A program made the position numbers and the translations under genes. 64,000 bases of DNA from Fallopia convolvulus. Lineage: Eukaryota; Streptophyta; Magnoliopsida; Caryophyllales; Polygonaceae. The stretch's first letter is position 1. Every line of letters starts with the position of its first letter. Location of the stretch: NCBI GenBank assembly GCA_964016875.1, contig OZ024737.1, positions 37,201,683 to 37,265,682 on the forward strand. Direction: 5' to 3'. Below are positions 1 to 9,833 of the stretch, piece after piece. Under the pieces are notes generated by a model, which saw nothing but the letters and a program-made list of their open reading frames with translations, made no database searches and was not told the DNA's origin.

Positions 1-404
1 CCTGAGCAGGAAAGTACTATTAAACTCTCTTATCTCATCTTATTGGATAAACTTTCTGCTTTCGCTTGTCATCTGCTTCTTTTTGTTGTATTATACCACT
101 ACATGTCATGTAGGAATTATGCATAAATATTTCTACTGTCTTTTGAATTGTGTTTATAATGCTTGTACTAATCCTACATGATATTTATAACTTAACTGTA
201 TAGAGCATTTTTATGTCTAGCAGTCTGATCATCTTGTATTGTAAAAGAACTTGCCTCGACTCAAAGTTTTGAATCTCTTTTGTTTGGTAATAAAATTTTC
301 GAGTCAATTCTGTTTTAGCTCACTGTTTGCCTGGTTTAATTGTTGTCCAAGTTATTGATTAACCACTTAAATGGACTTAACTTTGTATTTGTTTCCATCT
401 TTAG

Positions 405-548
405 GTGTTACTCTCCATTTGTTCTCTGTTGACGGACCCAAACCCAGACGACCCCTTAGTTCCAGAGATCGCACACATGTACAAAGTTGACAGGGCCAAG
501 TATGAGTCTACTGCTAGAAGCTGGACTCAGAAATACGCCATGGGCTAG
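405..548 (+). CDS. Ubiquitin-conjugating enzyme E2, last exon (partial gene)
   Basis: This is the terminal coding exon of a class-I E2 of the plant UBC8/10/28 (UBE2D-like) group. E2s accept ubiquitin from E1 as a thioester and pass it to substrates with an E3 ligase. The exon starts after a TTTAG acceptor and reads VLLSICSLLTDPNPDDPLVP, then EIAHMYK, and ends WTQKYAMG followed by TAG. These are hallmark C-terminal residues of the roughly 148-aa family. The exon holds 47 codons plus stop in phase 0. The active-site Cys and the rest of the fold lie upstream of this window. The symbol is left open because several near-identical paralogues usually exist. Confidence 0.93.
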   Translation: MLLSICSLLTDPNPDDPLVPEIAHMYKVDRAKYESTARSWTQKYAMG

Positions 549-1559
549 CCTTATATTGCTACATCTTGGCTGAGGTTTAATCCTGCAGATTGGATGTGAT
601 TGTATAAAATCAACCAAATGTAATTCAATTGATACTTCTAGAATTTAAACTTCGCATCCTCTCTCCCGAATTTGACAATTGTGTGTTTGCTATGACCATA
701 GAAACTGAATTCAGGAGGACCCATGTTAAGATTGTTGTCGTTTGATAAATCTGCCTTGCTTGTATTTGTAACATGTTTCTATATCGGAAAAAAGTATTTG
801 TACCTTTATCTGTCTGAATGAATGATGAATGGGATCGTGTAGCAATTCGATTACGTGAATGTAGCAATTAAGCTTGTTTGTTTCACTTTTTGCATTTTAG
901 ATGTTGTAATTTGATATAATGTTAAGTTTTTTTTTTTAGTTTTGAAATGTGCAAATATATTTATCAGAGTAATTACCCTAAATTTTATTTTAGCAATATT
1001 CATTCAACTCTTTTTACAATAAATGTCAAGTAATTAAATGCATTTTGTATTTTTTTTAATGTTTGTATCTTTTTTTTTTGGTCAAGAATGTTTGTATCCT
1101 TTTAGTAGTGTAAGATTCCATACTATCCAAAATTGATTTTTTGGTTGGACTAATACAGAACAGAACAGAACAGAACGGGTTCAATCATTGAATACACTTT
1201 TCGTTTGAATTTGGACGACTTATGGTGTTTTGAAGCTCAATTTGTCTCGATATTTCTTACTCGGTACAGCACTTGGCCAAATTTTGAATTCTACAAGAAA
1301 ACCACATCGTCTATATAACGCATACACTTTTCTGTCCGATATCTGCGTGATACTTTAGTAAAACACAACTACTAATGAAACGCGCGTATGCAAGCAACTA
1401 CACACATCAACTATTTACACTACCATAAAAGCGTGGGTAACTCTTGATTTGGGCCGTTAATTTCCCGTAACTCATTTGCCAAACTATCGTGGGCCTGTAA
1501 GTAGCTTACCCTTGTAGCCGTTCATTTTTTTATACTAATTTTTTAATTTACGCTCTCTG
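549..1559. other. E2 3' UTR and intergenic spacer
   Basis: No coding potential was recognised. It holds the 3' UTR of the E2 gene, T-rich spacer, and a short (ACAGA)n microsatellite near 1156-1177. A pyrimidine-rich stretch at the right edge leads into the candidate non-coding exon. Confidence 0.5.
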
Positions 1560-1809
1560 GTTCTTTGGTTCTTCCCATCTACTACCTCTGATTCTCTCTT
1601 TCTCTCTCCTGCAAATCTGCTTTATTGCCTTGTTCACGAGCAAAGAAGAACGATAACCCAGTCACAAATTCGCCTATCACCGCTTCTCTTTGTCTCATCT
1701 CTTTCTCCACCGACACCGTAATCCTTACCTCGATACCGTAACCTGCTCACTTCATTGATTTCCTGTTTCTGGGTCGTGTACCAATCAGAGGGTTTTCTTC
1801 CTTGTCCAG
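1560..1809 (+). other. Candidate 5' non-coding exon (possible PIG-F leader or lncRNA)
   Basis: A CT-rich, leader-like stretch ends in CCAG followed by GTAATT, a good splice donor at 1810. The next plausible acceptor (TTCTATCAG, ending at 3289) lies 88 bp before the PIG-F ATG. A long 5'-UTR intron at 1810-3289 is therefore possible. This is inference from splice-site appearance only. An independent non-coding transcript, or no exon at all, remains possible. Confidence 0.28.
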
Positions 1810-1938
1810 GTAATTTCGACCTTCCCGGCGGGTTCCAATCATGGAGGTCTACCAATTTGTGTTCCAAATTGATGGGTTTCAACTTTTTCGTTCTCAGTTG
1901 AATTTTTTTTTTCCCGGCTTCAAATCAGAGAGAGAATC

Positions 1939-2124
1939 GGGACACAACGACGGGCTCGGGAGTCAGAAATCGAACTCTACACCGCCGGCATATCTTCTCT
2001 GACTGGTAAAAGTCTAGAAATTCGTCTAATCAGGACACAACGACGGACTCGGGAGTGAGAATTCGAACTCTACACCGCCAGCGTATCTTCTCTGCCTGGT
2101 AAGAGTCTACAAATTCGTTTTTTA
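1939..2124. repeat. Two-copy tandem duplication, about 94 bp unit
   Basis: The unit beginning GGACACAACGACGG at about 1939 recurs at 2033, with mismatches but the same order of motifs: CTCGGGAGT, CGAACTCTACACCGCC, TATCTTCTCTG, CTGGTAA and AAATTCGT. It is non-coding and lies in the presumed leader or intron upstream of PIG-F. Confidence 0.8.
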
Positions 2125-2544
2125 TCGGTTTTAACTTGTCATTCTCAAAATTGAATTTGGTTCCCTAATGTCTTTATGTCAACCATGGTTCTCATTTCTA
2201 AATTGAGAGAGATCCAAATTTTCGCTTGCTTTGTGCCACTGGCGCCGGCGTTTCCATTTCATGATCTGCTGATTGGCCTTGCTGCTCAGTTTGCACCTTC
2301 TGTATGCATTCAAGAGTAGCCCATGGTGCTTTGTTTTCACAACTGAAAGGATATAAAGGAAGAGGAGTATCAAGTAGTTAAAAAGATTAAACAAAAAAAT
2401 AGGAAAAGATATCCCTTTTATAAAGCAATTTGATTTTCCAACCAATTCGGTTTGAACTTTGAATAATCTGGCTGCCTCTTCAAAGTGGTGATTTGGACAG
2501 ATAAGCATAACAACAGTATCAAGAGGGAGAGATTCATAATTACA

Positions 2545-2670
2545 CTAAGCCAATTAATGTTTAGTTATTGCCTTTAATGACAAATTCATACAGCTGAGAG
2601 GGAGGAAATCAGGCTAAGCCATTTAATGTTTACTTATTGACTTTCATGGTAAATTCATATAGCTGAAATG
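2545..2670. repeat. Two-copy tandem duplication, about 69 bp unit
   Basis: CTAAGCCA-TTAATGTTTA, then TTATTG, then AAATTCATA-AGCTGA, occurs at 2545 and again at 2614. A related pair (TTGCTGC...CACCTTCT-TATGCATT) occurs at about 2278 and 2688, so the whole 2.2-2.7 kb segment appears to have duplicated. Confidence 0.65.
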
Positions 2671-3376
2671 AATTATTATCTGATTGCTCTTGCTGCGCCG
2701 TTTACACCTTCTCTATGCATTTCACATGCCTTGATTTGTATGCCCTTATATATGTATGTCAATTTCCTTAAATTTCCTTCCTTCTCGTTTCAATTTATGA
2801 TAGTTTTCATGGTATTGTAATTTTTTTTTCTACGCTTTTCATTGTGATTATTCAACTGACCTTAGTTGGCATTCACTGATATGGATTTGGGATTTTTGAG
2901 CAAATTCTAAATTATAATCTATATGCTTTGAAACATTGTGTGCTTAATTTAAACCACTTCCATTGTATTAATTTGGTAGGAAGACTGCTGTATTAATTTG
3001 TTGCTTGTGTAGCTCGTAAATGCCAATTGATAAGAGCTGTGTTAATCGGCTAGGGTTTAGATTTGTTGCTGGTTTTTTTAGGTTGTGGCTTCTGTTCTTA
3101 GCTTTGTTGTGTTGTTTATTTCGGTTTGTGCTTGGATTCTGTGAAGTAAAAAAAACCCAAGTATGAATGCTGTTGTTCACTTGCACAGTTGCACCCCTAT
3201 GCCTTAAATTACGAGCACGAACAAGATTGTTCGCTTAAATTGCCTTTTTGTCGGACCAAAATTAGTATAAAACTGCTAATTTCTATCAGGGAATAGCTCG
3301 ACGACCTAGCCGCTTTCGTTCCCCAATCTTCTCTGAAACGGCCGACGAACTCCAGTTGCAGGAATTGAGAGAGATC

Positions 3377-6300
3377 ATGAATGAGAAATCGGGCAACTCT
3401 ACAGTTGTTGCAGGAGACAGAACTCCATCATTGTCCCCATTTGCATCCTTGTCTTTGCTTTCCGCCTGTGGACTAGGGTTAGCCGCTGGTTTCTGGTTTG
3501 GCCATAGCTTATACTCCGTCAATCTCATCTCAGATCCCGCAAAAACGCTTCTTTCAATATGGGTATCCTCTCCTTTATCATATCAACATGGTTTTAAATG
3601 CAATAGTAGCATTTAGTTCGCTTCATTAACAATATTTTGCCTGTATTTCATGTTTCTATCAGGTCATTGAATGCCCGATCGTGATCCTGATTTTCAGTAT
3701 TATCCGTAAAAATCCTGAAAAATGCTCGGTATGGAATCAGATACAACTTAACTACGAGATCCAGATTTTCTGTTTTGTAAGATCTAATATGTCCTACTGA
3801 AGTGTTACTATGGTTTTTGCAGTACTTAAAAGCCGTTGGGCGTGGATTGTTGGGGCTTCCTATTGGTGGGTATCCATCCACCTTCTAATTGTAATCTGTC
3901 ATAGAATTGTATGTCTCTATCATATCATTGTTTGCTAAATGATCATGTTCTTTTGGGTAACATTGCTGAATGGAAAGTGTGACTATTGTAGTAATAACAA
4001 TTAAAGGCATTGCTAATATTTTCTAATTGGAACCCGAGTCCTTTGTATACCAACAGTTGATTCTATTGTCATGTTGATGAATGTATATAGCTAATGAACT
4101 CACTGATAGTGGAGCTTCATGATGCTAGGTTCTTTGTGATGCATAAAAACAGTAGTATATCAGTATACATTTTCTTATTGGAATCTGTGGCCTTATATGC
4201 CAAGGGCTGATTCTCTTGTCATGCTGTATGTCTGAATGAATTCACTGATCAAAGCTTCATGAGGGTAGTTTTATTTGTGAAGTTTAAACACAGTGATATA
4301 TCAATATTCGAGCTTTAACAGTTCCTTCTGATCTTGAGTAGATCAAGTTGGATGAAGTCTTGCAAAAGTCTGTTGCTCAGACAAATTTAAATATACATGA
4401 AAGATTAATTGGTGGCATTCTGTTATCCTTTTTTGTAGATAAAAGTGTTATCCCTCAATTAGCTTAGTAGTTTGAAATGTCTCAAGGCTTATACTTGGCA
4501 GGTGGGCTTGGGTTTTATTTGCAAGTACTGTTTCTCCTATATGTAAAGTCTCTAAACAGACCAAAAATCTTTGGGGGATTGTGATCTTCATGAGGGTTTT
4601 ATTTGCAAGTACTGTTTTGTTTTCACTAATCTCTTACCATTCACTATTTGATATGCATAACATATATATTTTCTATGTGATTATTAAAGGTGCTTATGTG
4701 ATATAACTATAGGTGCATTGGTGATGGCATTTGGAGCTATTACTTTGGGGGCACCTGTTAGTACCAAGTATGTCAACTAGGTATATTCTTGTTATGATAA
4801 TCATGAAACATATGACACAATTAAGGTGACTGTTAATTCAGCTCTACACTTCAGCCTTCAGTATCTACATGATTTCTGCCTGCTGAGTTTTCTGGCTTGA
4901 CTACTGAATTCTCTTTAGAATTATATGAAATAAGTTGTCAATATTATTGCACATCTTTCCCTTATTTTACCTTCCACTGATGTAGTTAAAGTTGAAGGAT
5001 TTGGAACTAATTATGATCCTTTTTCCCTGGATCAGGTATTTATTGGCTACATTACATTGGTCTCTTCTGATGTCATTGTTTACAGTGAGTATCTGCTTAT
5101 GTGTTTCCTTCAAACTATTCTCCCTTTTTATTAATTTAAGAAAGAGGTCTCCAGCTCTTGCTGTCATATATATCTGTCCAAGTGACTAAGGCATGTACTC
5201 TCTGACAGATTACTCCTGCTGCTTGTGTACTTGGTTCATCTTGGGTTGACTGGCAGCGTATATTTGCAGCTACCAGGCAAGCTTTCATATATGACTATAC
5301 TCTTGCGATTTATGCAATTGATTTTTTTTTTAATGAAGGGGATAATTCATTCATGTAAGTAACTGATTATAAAAGTTTTATCTAGGCAAGCCTAAATATT
5401 ATAAGGAATTTCTAGGTCTGTCCTAGCAAACCCTTTTCTAGTCTCTAATATATTTCCTCCATCTTGCCTTTAACACTATTTCTAATGTGATTTATCTCAC
5501 AATTCCAGTGCACTCCTCCACTTCACAACTCTCATGCTGGAAGATCTTTCTATTTCTTACAATCCAAACATAATACATCACTGCACTATGATAAGCAATC
5601 CACAAGTTAAACATGAAGCCTTTCGCCCTATTTTAGCCCATGCCTTCCTGCCTTCAATGGAATAATGCATTCGCCTTATTTTAGCCCATGCCAACACTTT
5701 GCTAAGCACTTCCTTGGAGAACTTGCATTTGAACCAAATGTGTTCCCAAGAGAATGTAGCCCTGTATCTTGGAACTTGTTTGAAGAACTGCCTTTCTTTT
5801 TCATGTACGCTCACCAACTTCTTGTTATCATTCATAGCTCATGAGGCCTTGGGGAAGCTTTGTGCATTATGAACTTATGATTCTTGATTCATATGAGTAA
5901 GAAATCCTAATGGAGGAACTTGATAATAATCTGAACACTTCTGATCAAATCCTTGGCTTGAAATCTGCATACCTCTACTGAACCATTGGGAAAATCTTGA
6001 TAATAACCTGAACACTCCTGTGGAATTCATCTGTGCATGGAGCAAGGTTTTTTTTTTGTTGGGTCACATCTTTGAGCTGCAAATAACATTTGACATTCTC
6101 AATTTCAGGCCAATCAAATCTACTGAGTACTTGCTCTGCTGGCCAGCATATGGGGCTGTTATGGGGTCATGGTTTGCTGCATGGCCTATGCCGCTAGATT
6201 GGGAAAGGCCATGGCAGGTATTCATCTCTCTCTCTCTCTCTCTCTGGATTATGATAACTGAGTTGTCCAAAGTACTCTCAACCTGTGGATCAATATATAT

Positions 6301-6552
6301 TATATCAGATATTAAATTAAAACTTGATAATACGATTTCGTCTGGAACATAACATTATATGGCCAACTATAAACTTCATTATCCTGTTCCGTATTTGCTG
6401 CTTGTCTTGACCAATTTTTTTTTTACCGTCCATTGCAGGAATGGCCTATTTGTGTAACATACGGGGGCATTGCCGGTTATGTCCTTGGAATGATTGTATC
6501 ATTTGGGTTTGTTCTCTTTGGCAGGAGGCAGCAGCATCTCAAAGGAGAATAA
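3377..6552 (+). CDS. PIGF: PIG-F, GPI-anchor biosynthesis class F protein
   Basis: PIG-F is a multi-pass ER membrane protein. It partners PIG-O (and the PIG-G homologue) in adding ethanolamine phosphate to the GPI core. Exons read as 3377-3562, 3663-3728, 3823-3865, 4713-4767, 5036-5084, 5209-5276, 6109-6217 and 6439-6552, giving 229 aa with all phases consistent. Support comes from hydrophobic segments (LSLLSACGLGLAAGFWFGHS, the IECPIVILIF region) and the family motifs LGSSWVDWQRIFA and WPMPLDWERPWQEWPICVTYG, which match plant PIG-F proteins. The start is the first in-frame ATG; an ORF extending further upstream would need TTG. Intron 6 begins GC (ACCAG, then GCAAGC) instead of GT, and no nearby GT keeps the frame. 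Tandem repeats sit in intron 3 and a LINE fragment in intron 6. The residue numbers follow from my splice choices and have no transcript support. Confidence 0.9.
4026..4306. repeat. Tandem duplication of about 150 bp in PIG-F intron 3
   Basis: Copy 1 (4026-4176) and copy 2 (4177-4306) share ATTGGAA, CC-TTATA/GTATACCAA, TGATTCT-TTGTCATG, TGAATG, TTCACTGAT, AGCTTCATGA and TATATCA-TAT, in the same order. The copies are diverged, so the event is old. Confidence 0.65.
5578..5835 (-). mobile_element. LINE reverse-transcriptase zinc-binding (zf-RVT-like) remnant
   Basis: On the minus strand inside PIG-F intron 6 an 85-codon open frame contains WEHIWFKCKFSKEVLSKVL. This resembles the H-[LI]-F-x-C-x-[FY]-[SA]-x-x-[VI]-W region that follows the reverse transcriptase in plant non-LTR elements. 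No RT domain or poly-A tail was seen, so this would be a short old fragment. Similarity is judged by eye over one motif. Confidence 0.4.
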
Positions 6553-8640
6553 AAGTTGAACTTGGGTTCCTAGTGTTTAAAAATCGATGAAAGGATTAAA
6601 TAGTGCCACTTTATAGTAAAAGACCAGGAGTTAAAACTAAGGTACCGTTTGGTTTGTCTTCTACATGAACTTTTTTACACGGCTTTGTCATGGTCTACAA
6701 CTAGCTTTCAAAGGTTGCTCAAGGAATCCGACTCCTAGATAGCATGCGATCTGCTTGCTGTTCGAAGTTTACATACACACCCGGATTACTATCTCCTTGA
6801 TCGTTGCTAGTGTTTTCTTGATAAGTAACGATAATTGAGAAGTAAAAGTTCAGCATGTTTATAGCTAAGCCAACTCTGCTGCAAACAACCTTTGTTCACT
6901 AGCTAGTCTCTTGTTTTCCAGTCTTCTTGTAATGCATTTCATGATCCCCGAACTTTATCCAAGATGCTTTGATTTTAGATTCTTGGTGTATGCACTATGT
7001 TTTGATTCAATAATAAGAAAATTCTATCTAGTCAAAATCTTGTATTCCAATTTGGCTTGGAAACATGCACAAATGTATGTATAATTATCAATTTCAGATG
7101 TATCGCATTAACAAACTTGTCGGAGACATGTATCTCTGGTCGTTTTCATTGGATTGCTTGTGTCGTACTAGCAACATAATAACTAATAAGTGCATAGTTG
7201 TTTTAGGGGGAATAGATATGACTTTTTTTTTAACGAGGGACCCATCTTTCATCTTTGGTAATAAACTACGAGTCCGTGAACTAGCCGGCAAAGCATACGA
7301 ACCAGGTAAACCTGCTTGTACCGACCGACTTGACCCAGTTGTAGGAAGAATGGTAAGACTTAATTTTTCACCCAAGTATAGGGGCGGAAGCAAGAGTCAA
7401 ACCTGAGACCTTTCAATATCTCTCATGCCACTTACCACTAGGTTACCACAAAACTTATGAATTTTATATCAATTTTCTCGAACCCTTTTTAAAAGTTTTT
7501 TTAAAAAAAATTTGGTGACATCTTGTAAAGTCTTTTTTGTTTTAAATAAACAGGGAAGCGGATATATTAGTATATAACAACCCGTCAACCCTCCAAATCA
7601 AAAGGAGAGGTCGAGGGAAATCTTGTAAATTCACATGATTAGTTGAATCCCCGTGATACTCAGGGATAATTTTACTAAAGATTATAAAAAATTATTATAT
7701 TAATATAAGATTTTAAACACTTGTATATAATATCGTAATAACATTATGTAATTTGTAAAAAAAATCCTTAAGATTGTGCCCCATATTTTATCAACATATA
7801 GATAAAAAAATTATATGTTTGGATTTCAAATCTTGTTACAAGATAAAAAAGATATACAAAATTTATGTATATAAAAATTATACAAATTTGTTATCTATTA
7901 TAGTAAACTAATACATAATCCATAGATAGAAAATTATATACATAAAAAATTATTTAAACATGTTATCTATTTAATATATATAGCAAGAATACTATAAATT
8001 GTTACAAAATTTATTAAAATATAACTTCACATTAATTTATTCAAAAATGCCACGTGGCGCAAATTTTACAACAGACTTGGGTTCTGCTTTATAATGTATT
8101 AGGGCAGATAAGTAGTTGGAAGAAAGTACGATTGTGCTATTTTAAAAAGAACTTGTTTAGTAATTTTTGAGTGAATATAGTTTTATTTATCTAGAAATAT
8201 TTAAAATGTAATAGAATTACCTAAATTTTAAAAAATATTTAAAAATAAGAATTTTAGGTGAAAAAAAGACGAGGTGACTCAAAAGCAAGCAATGAAAAAG
8301 TACAAATCTCCGAAAAATAAGAAATAAGAAGAGTTTTGGATTGGGGTGAATAAAACATATAAGAATAGGCCGCAAGCAACAAGTCGACCCCATTTGGGCG
8401 TGCGAAATGGACATCAGACGTTACCTTTACTAAGATGAAGGATGTTCAGAAACTCCAGAACACTAAGCGACCTAACCCGATACAACTCGGTCCAAAGCCA
8501 AATCCAACTCCAACTCCTCGAAAAATTAATACAAAAAAAACCTCGAGCTATCTTGTAAGAAAAAATGTCAAACTTACCTCACACAATTAAAACTTGCAAC
8601 ACAAGTAAACACGAATTTGCTCCACAAGTAAAAACACGAA
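6553..8640. other. PIG-F 3' UTR and AT-rich intergenic spacer
   Basis: No gene was recognised. After the PIG-F stop comes a 3' UTR, then a minus-strand SINE-like insertion (7223-7450, listed separately), then very AT-rich spacer at about 7640-8270. Confidence 0.5.
7223..7450 (-). mobile_element. tRNA-derived SINE-like element
   Basis: Read on the minus strand it starts near 7450 with an A-box-like segment (CCTAGTGGTAAGTGG), followed by a B-box-like GGTTTGACTC (7394-7403). It ends in a poly-A run, seen as the T run at 7223-7231. This order (tRNA-like head, unrelated body, A tail) is typical of plant SINEs. No clean target duplication was found. Confidence 0.6.
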
Positions 8641-8806
8641 TTAGTTCAACGGTTAAGACTTTGAGGTATAATCCGAGGTCACCGTTTCGAACCCCACGGA
8701 CGTCAATTTGTCCATCTCATCCCATCCCATCCCATCCCTCGTTGATAATCTAGACGAGTCCAAATAATATTTATGACGACTTGGATCCTTACCCTATAAA
8801 AATAAA
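8641..8806 (+). mobile_element. tRNA-derived SINE, same family as 34634-34818
   Basis: An A box within TTAGTTCAACGGTTAAGACT and a B box GTTTCGAACCCC are followed by a tail ending CCTTACCCTATAAAAATA. The copy at 34.6 kb shows the same head (GGTTCAATGGTTAAGACT), the same B box and a closely related tail, which defines a family. It lies about 300 bp upstream of the CRF start codon. Confidence 0.7.
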
Positions 8807-9022
8807 ATACTTGCCTTGCACATAATTAAAAATCTTCAAAACATAATGGTAGTAGTTTTTTTAGAGGTTTTCCCAGCCTTGCTGCCCACGTCTTAATATA
8901 CCATGAACGACCAAAAAGAAAAAAACCAAATAAACAAATAACAAGTGTTTTATTGGTAGTTTGGTACCCATTTTGAGTAGTGTAGTATTTTTACTTGTGG
9001 GACCAATTTTGAATTTTCTGAG

Positions 9023-9030
9023 TATTTATA
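9023..9030 (+). promoter_or_regulatory. Possible TATA box for the CRF gene
   Basis: TATTTATA lies 81 bp upstream of the CRF ATG, a plausible distance with a short leader. Based on sequence and position only. Confidence 0.35.
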
Positions 9031-9110
9031 ATCATCTCGTTGTTCACATTTTACTAGTGCTACTTGACTTTCACTTGCTCCTCCTCTCTTTTTCCCAAAA
9101 ACCACACAAA

Positions 9111-9833
9111 ATGGTCACCACCGTCGTCCCTTCTCCTCCGCCGAGGCTCGTTCGCGTATCCTTCACCGACTTCGACGCCACCGACTCCTCCACCGACGAG
9201 GAGGATCACCCGCACAAGTATCGCCGGGTGAAGAAGCACGTCACCGAGATCAGAATCCAACGGCCCACACCAAATCACGACACGTGTCGAAAGGCGGAGG
9301 AGAGGAGATTCCGGGGCGTGAGGAGGCGGAAGTGGGGCCGGTTTGCGGCGGAGATCAGGGATCCTTCTAGAAGGACGAGGGTCTGGCTGGGGACTTTCGA
9401 CACCGCCGAGGAAGCTGCCGTCGCTTACGACGACGCCGCCATCAGATTGAGGGGCCCACACGCTCTCACCAATTTCCTCCGGCCGCCTCTGAACGCTGAT
9501 CCCCTGGCGGCGTGCGAATCGGACTCGCGGAGTAACAGCCAAAGTGCTCTTCACTCTCCGAAATCTGTTTTGAGTTTCCGGTCGTTGGAGGATGGTGACC
9601 GGAGACAGGTCGGGGAGGTGAAATTTCCGGTGGCGGTGGAGGTAGACGAGGGGATGTTGGACGACCCCTGGGTATTAGACGGTGACGTGTTCACCGGATT
9701 TGATTTTTTTCCCAAAGCGACGTATTTGTTTGGGTGCCGGGGCCAATCCGACGTCGTTTTTGACGACTTCGATGATTTCTGCGATGCGTTGGACGGTGAG
9801 TTTGGGATTGTGCGCTCCAATTGCGATGATTGA
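9111..9833 (+). CDS. AP2/ERF transcription factor, cytokinin response factor (CRF) type
   Basis: This intronless gene encodes 240 aa. Residues about 12-50 form a CRF domain (RLVRVSFTDFDATD, then KKHVTEIRI), diagnostic of ERF group VI. Residues 67-124 form one AP2/ERF DNA-binding domain (RFRGVRRRKWGRFAAEIRDP, VWLGTFDTAEEAAVAYD) with the ERF-type Ala and Asp in the recognition strand region. SPKSVL at 149-154 matches the SP-x-SVL motif conserved behind the ERF domain of CRFs. The C-terminal third is acidic and aromatic (DDPWVLDGD, VFDDFDDFCD), as expected of an activation region. CRFs act in the nucleus downstream of cytokinin two-component signalling and bind GCC-type sites. The ATG at 9111 was chosen because the domain starts right after it; an in-frame 5' extension to 8961 encodes a leucine-rich tract with no family match. 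The exact CRF number cannot be assigned. Confidence 0.93.
   Translation: MVTTVVPSPPPRLVRVSFTDFDATDSSTDEEDHPHKYRRVKKHVTEIRIQRPTPNHDTCRKAEERRFRGVRRRKWGRFAAEIRDPSRRTRVWLGTFDTAEEAAVAYDDAAIRLRGPHALTNFLRPPLNADPLAACESDSRSNSQSALHSPKSVLSFRSLEDGDRRQVGEVKFPVAVEVDEGMLDDPWVLDGDVFTGFDFFPKATYLFGCRGQSDVVFDDFDDFCDALDGEFGIVRSNCDD

Noticed and set aside
8961..9110. N-terminal extension of the CRF reading frame from 8961
   Set aside because: The 50 extra residues are hydrophobic and leucine-rich, resemble translated 5' UTR, and place the CRF domain unusually far from the N-terminus.
9060..9820. Minus-strand open frames opposite the CRF gene
   Set aside because: Shadows of the GC-rich ERF coding sequence; no domain recognised.
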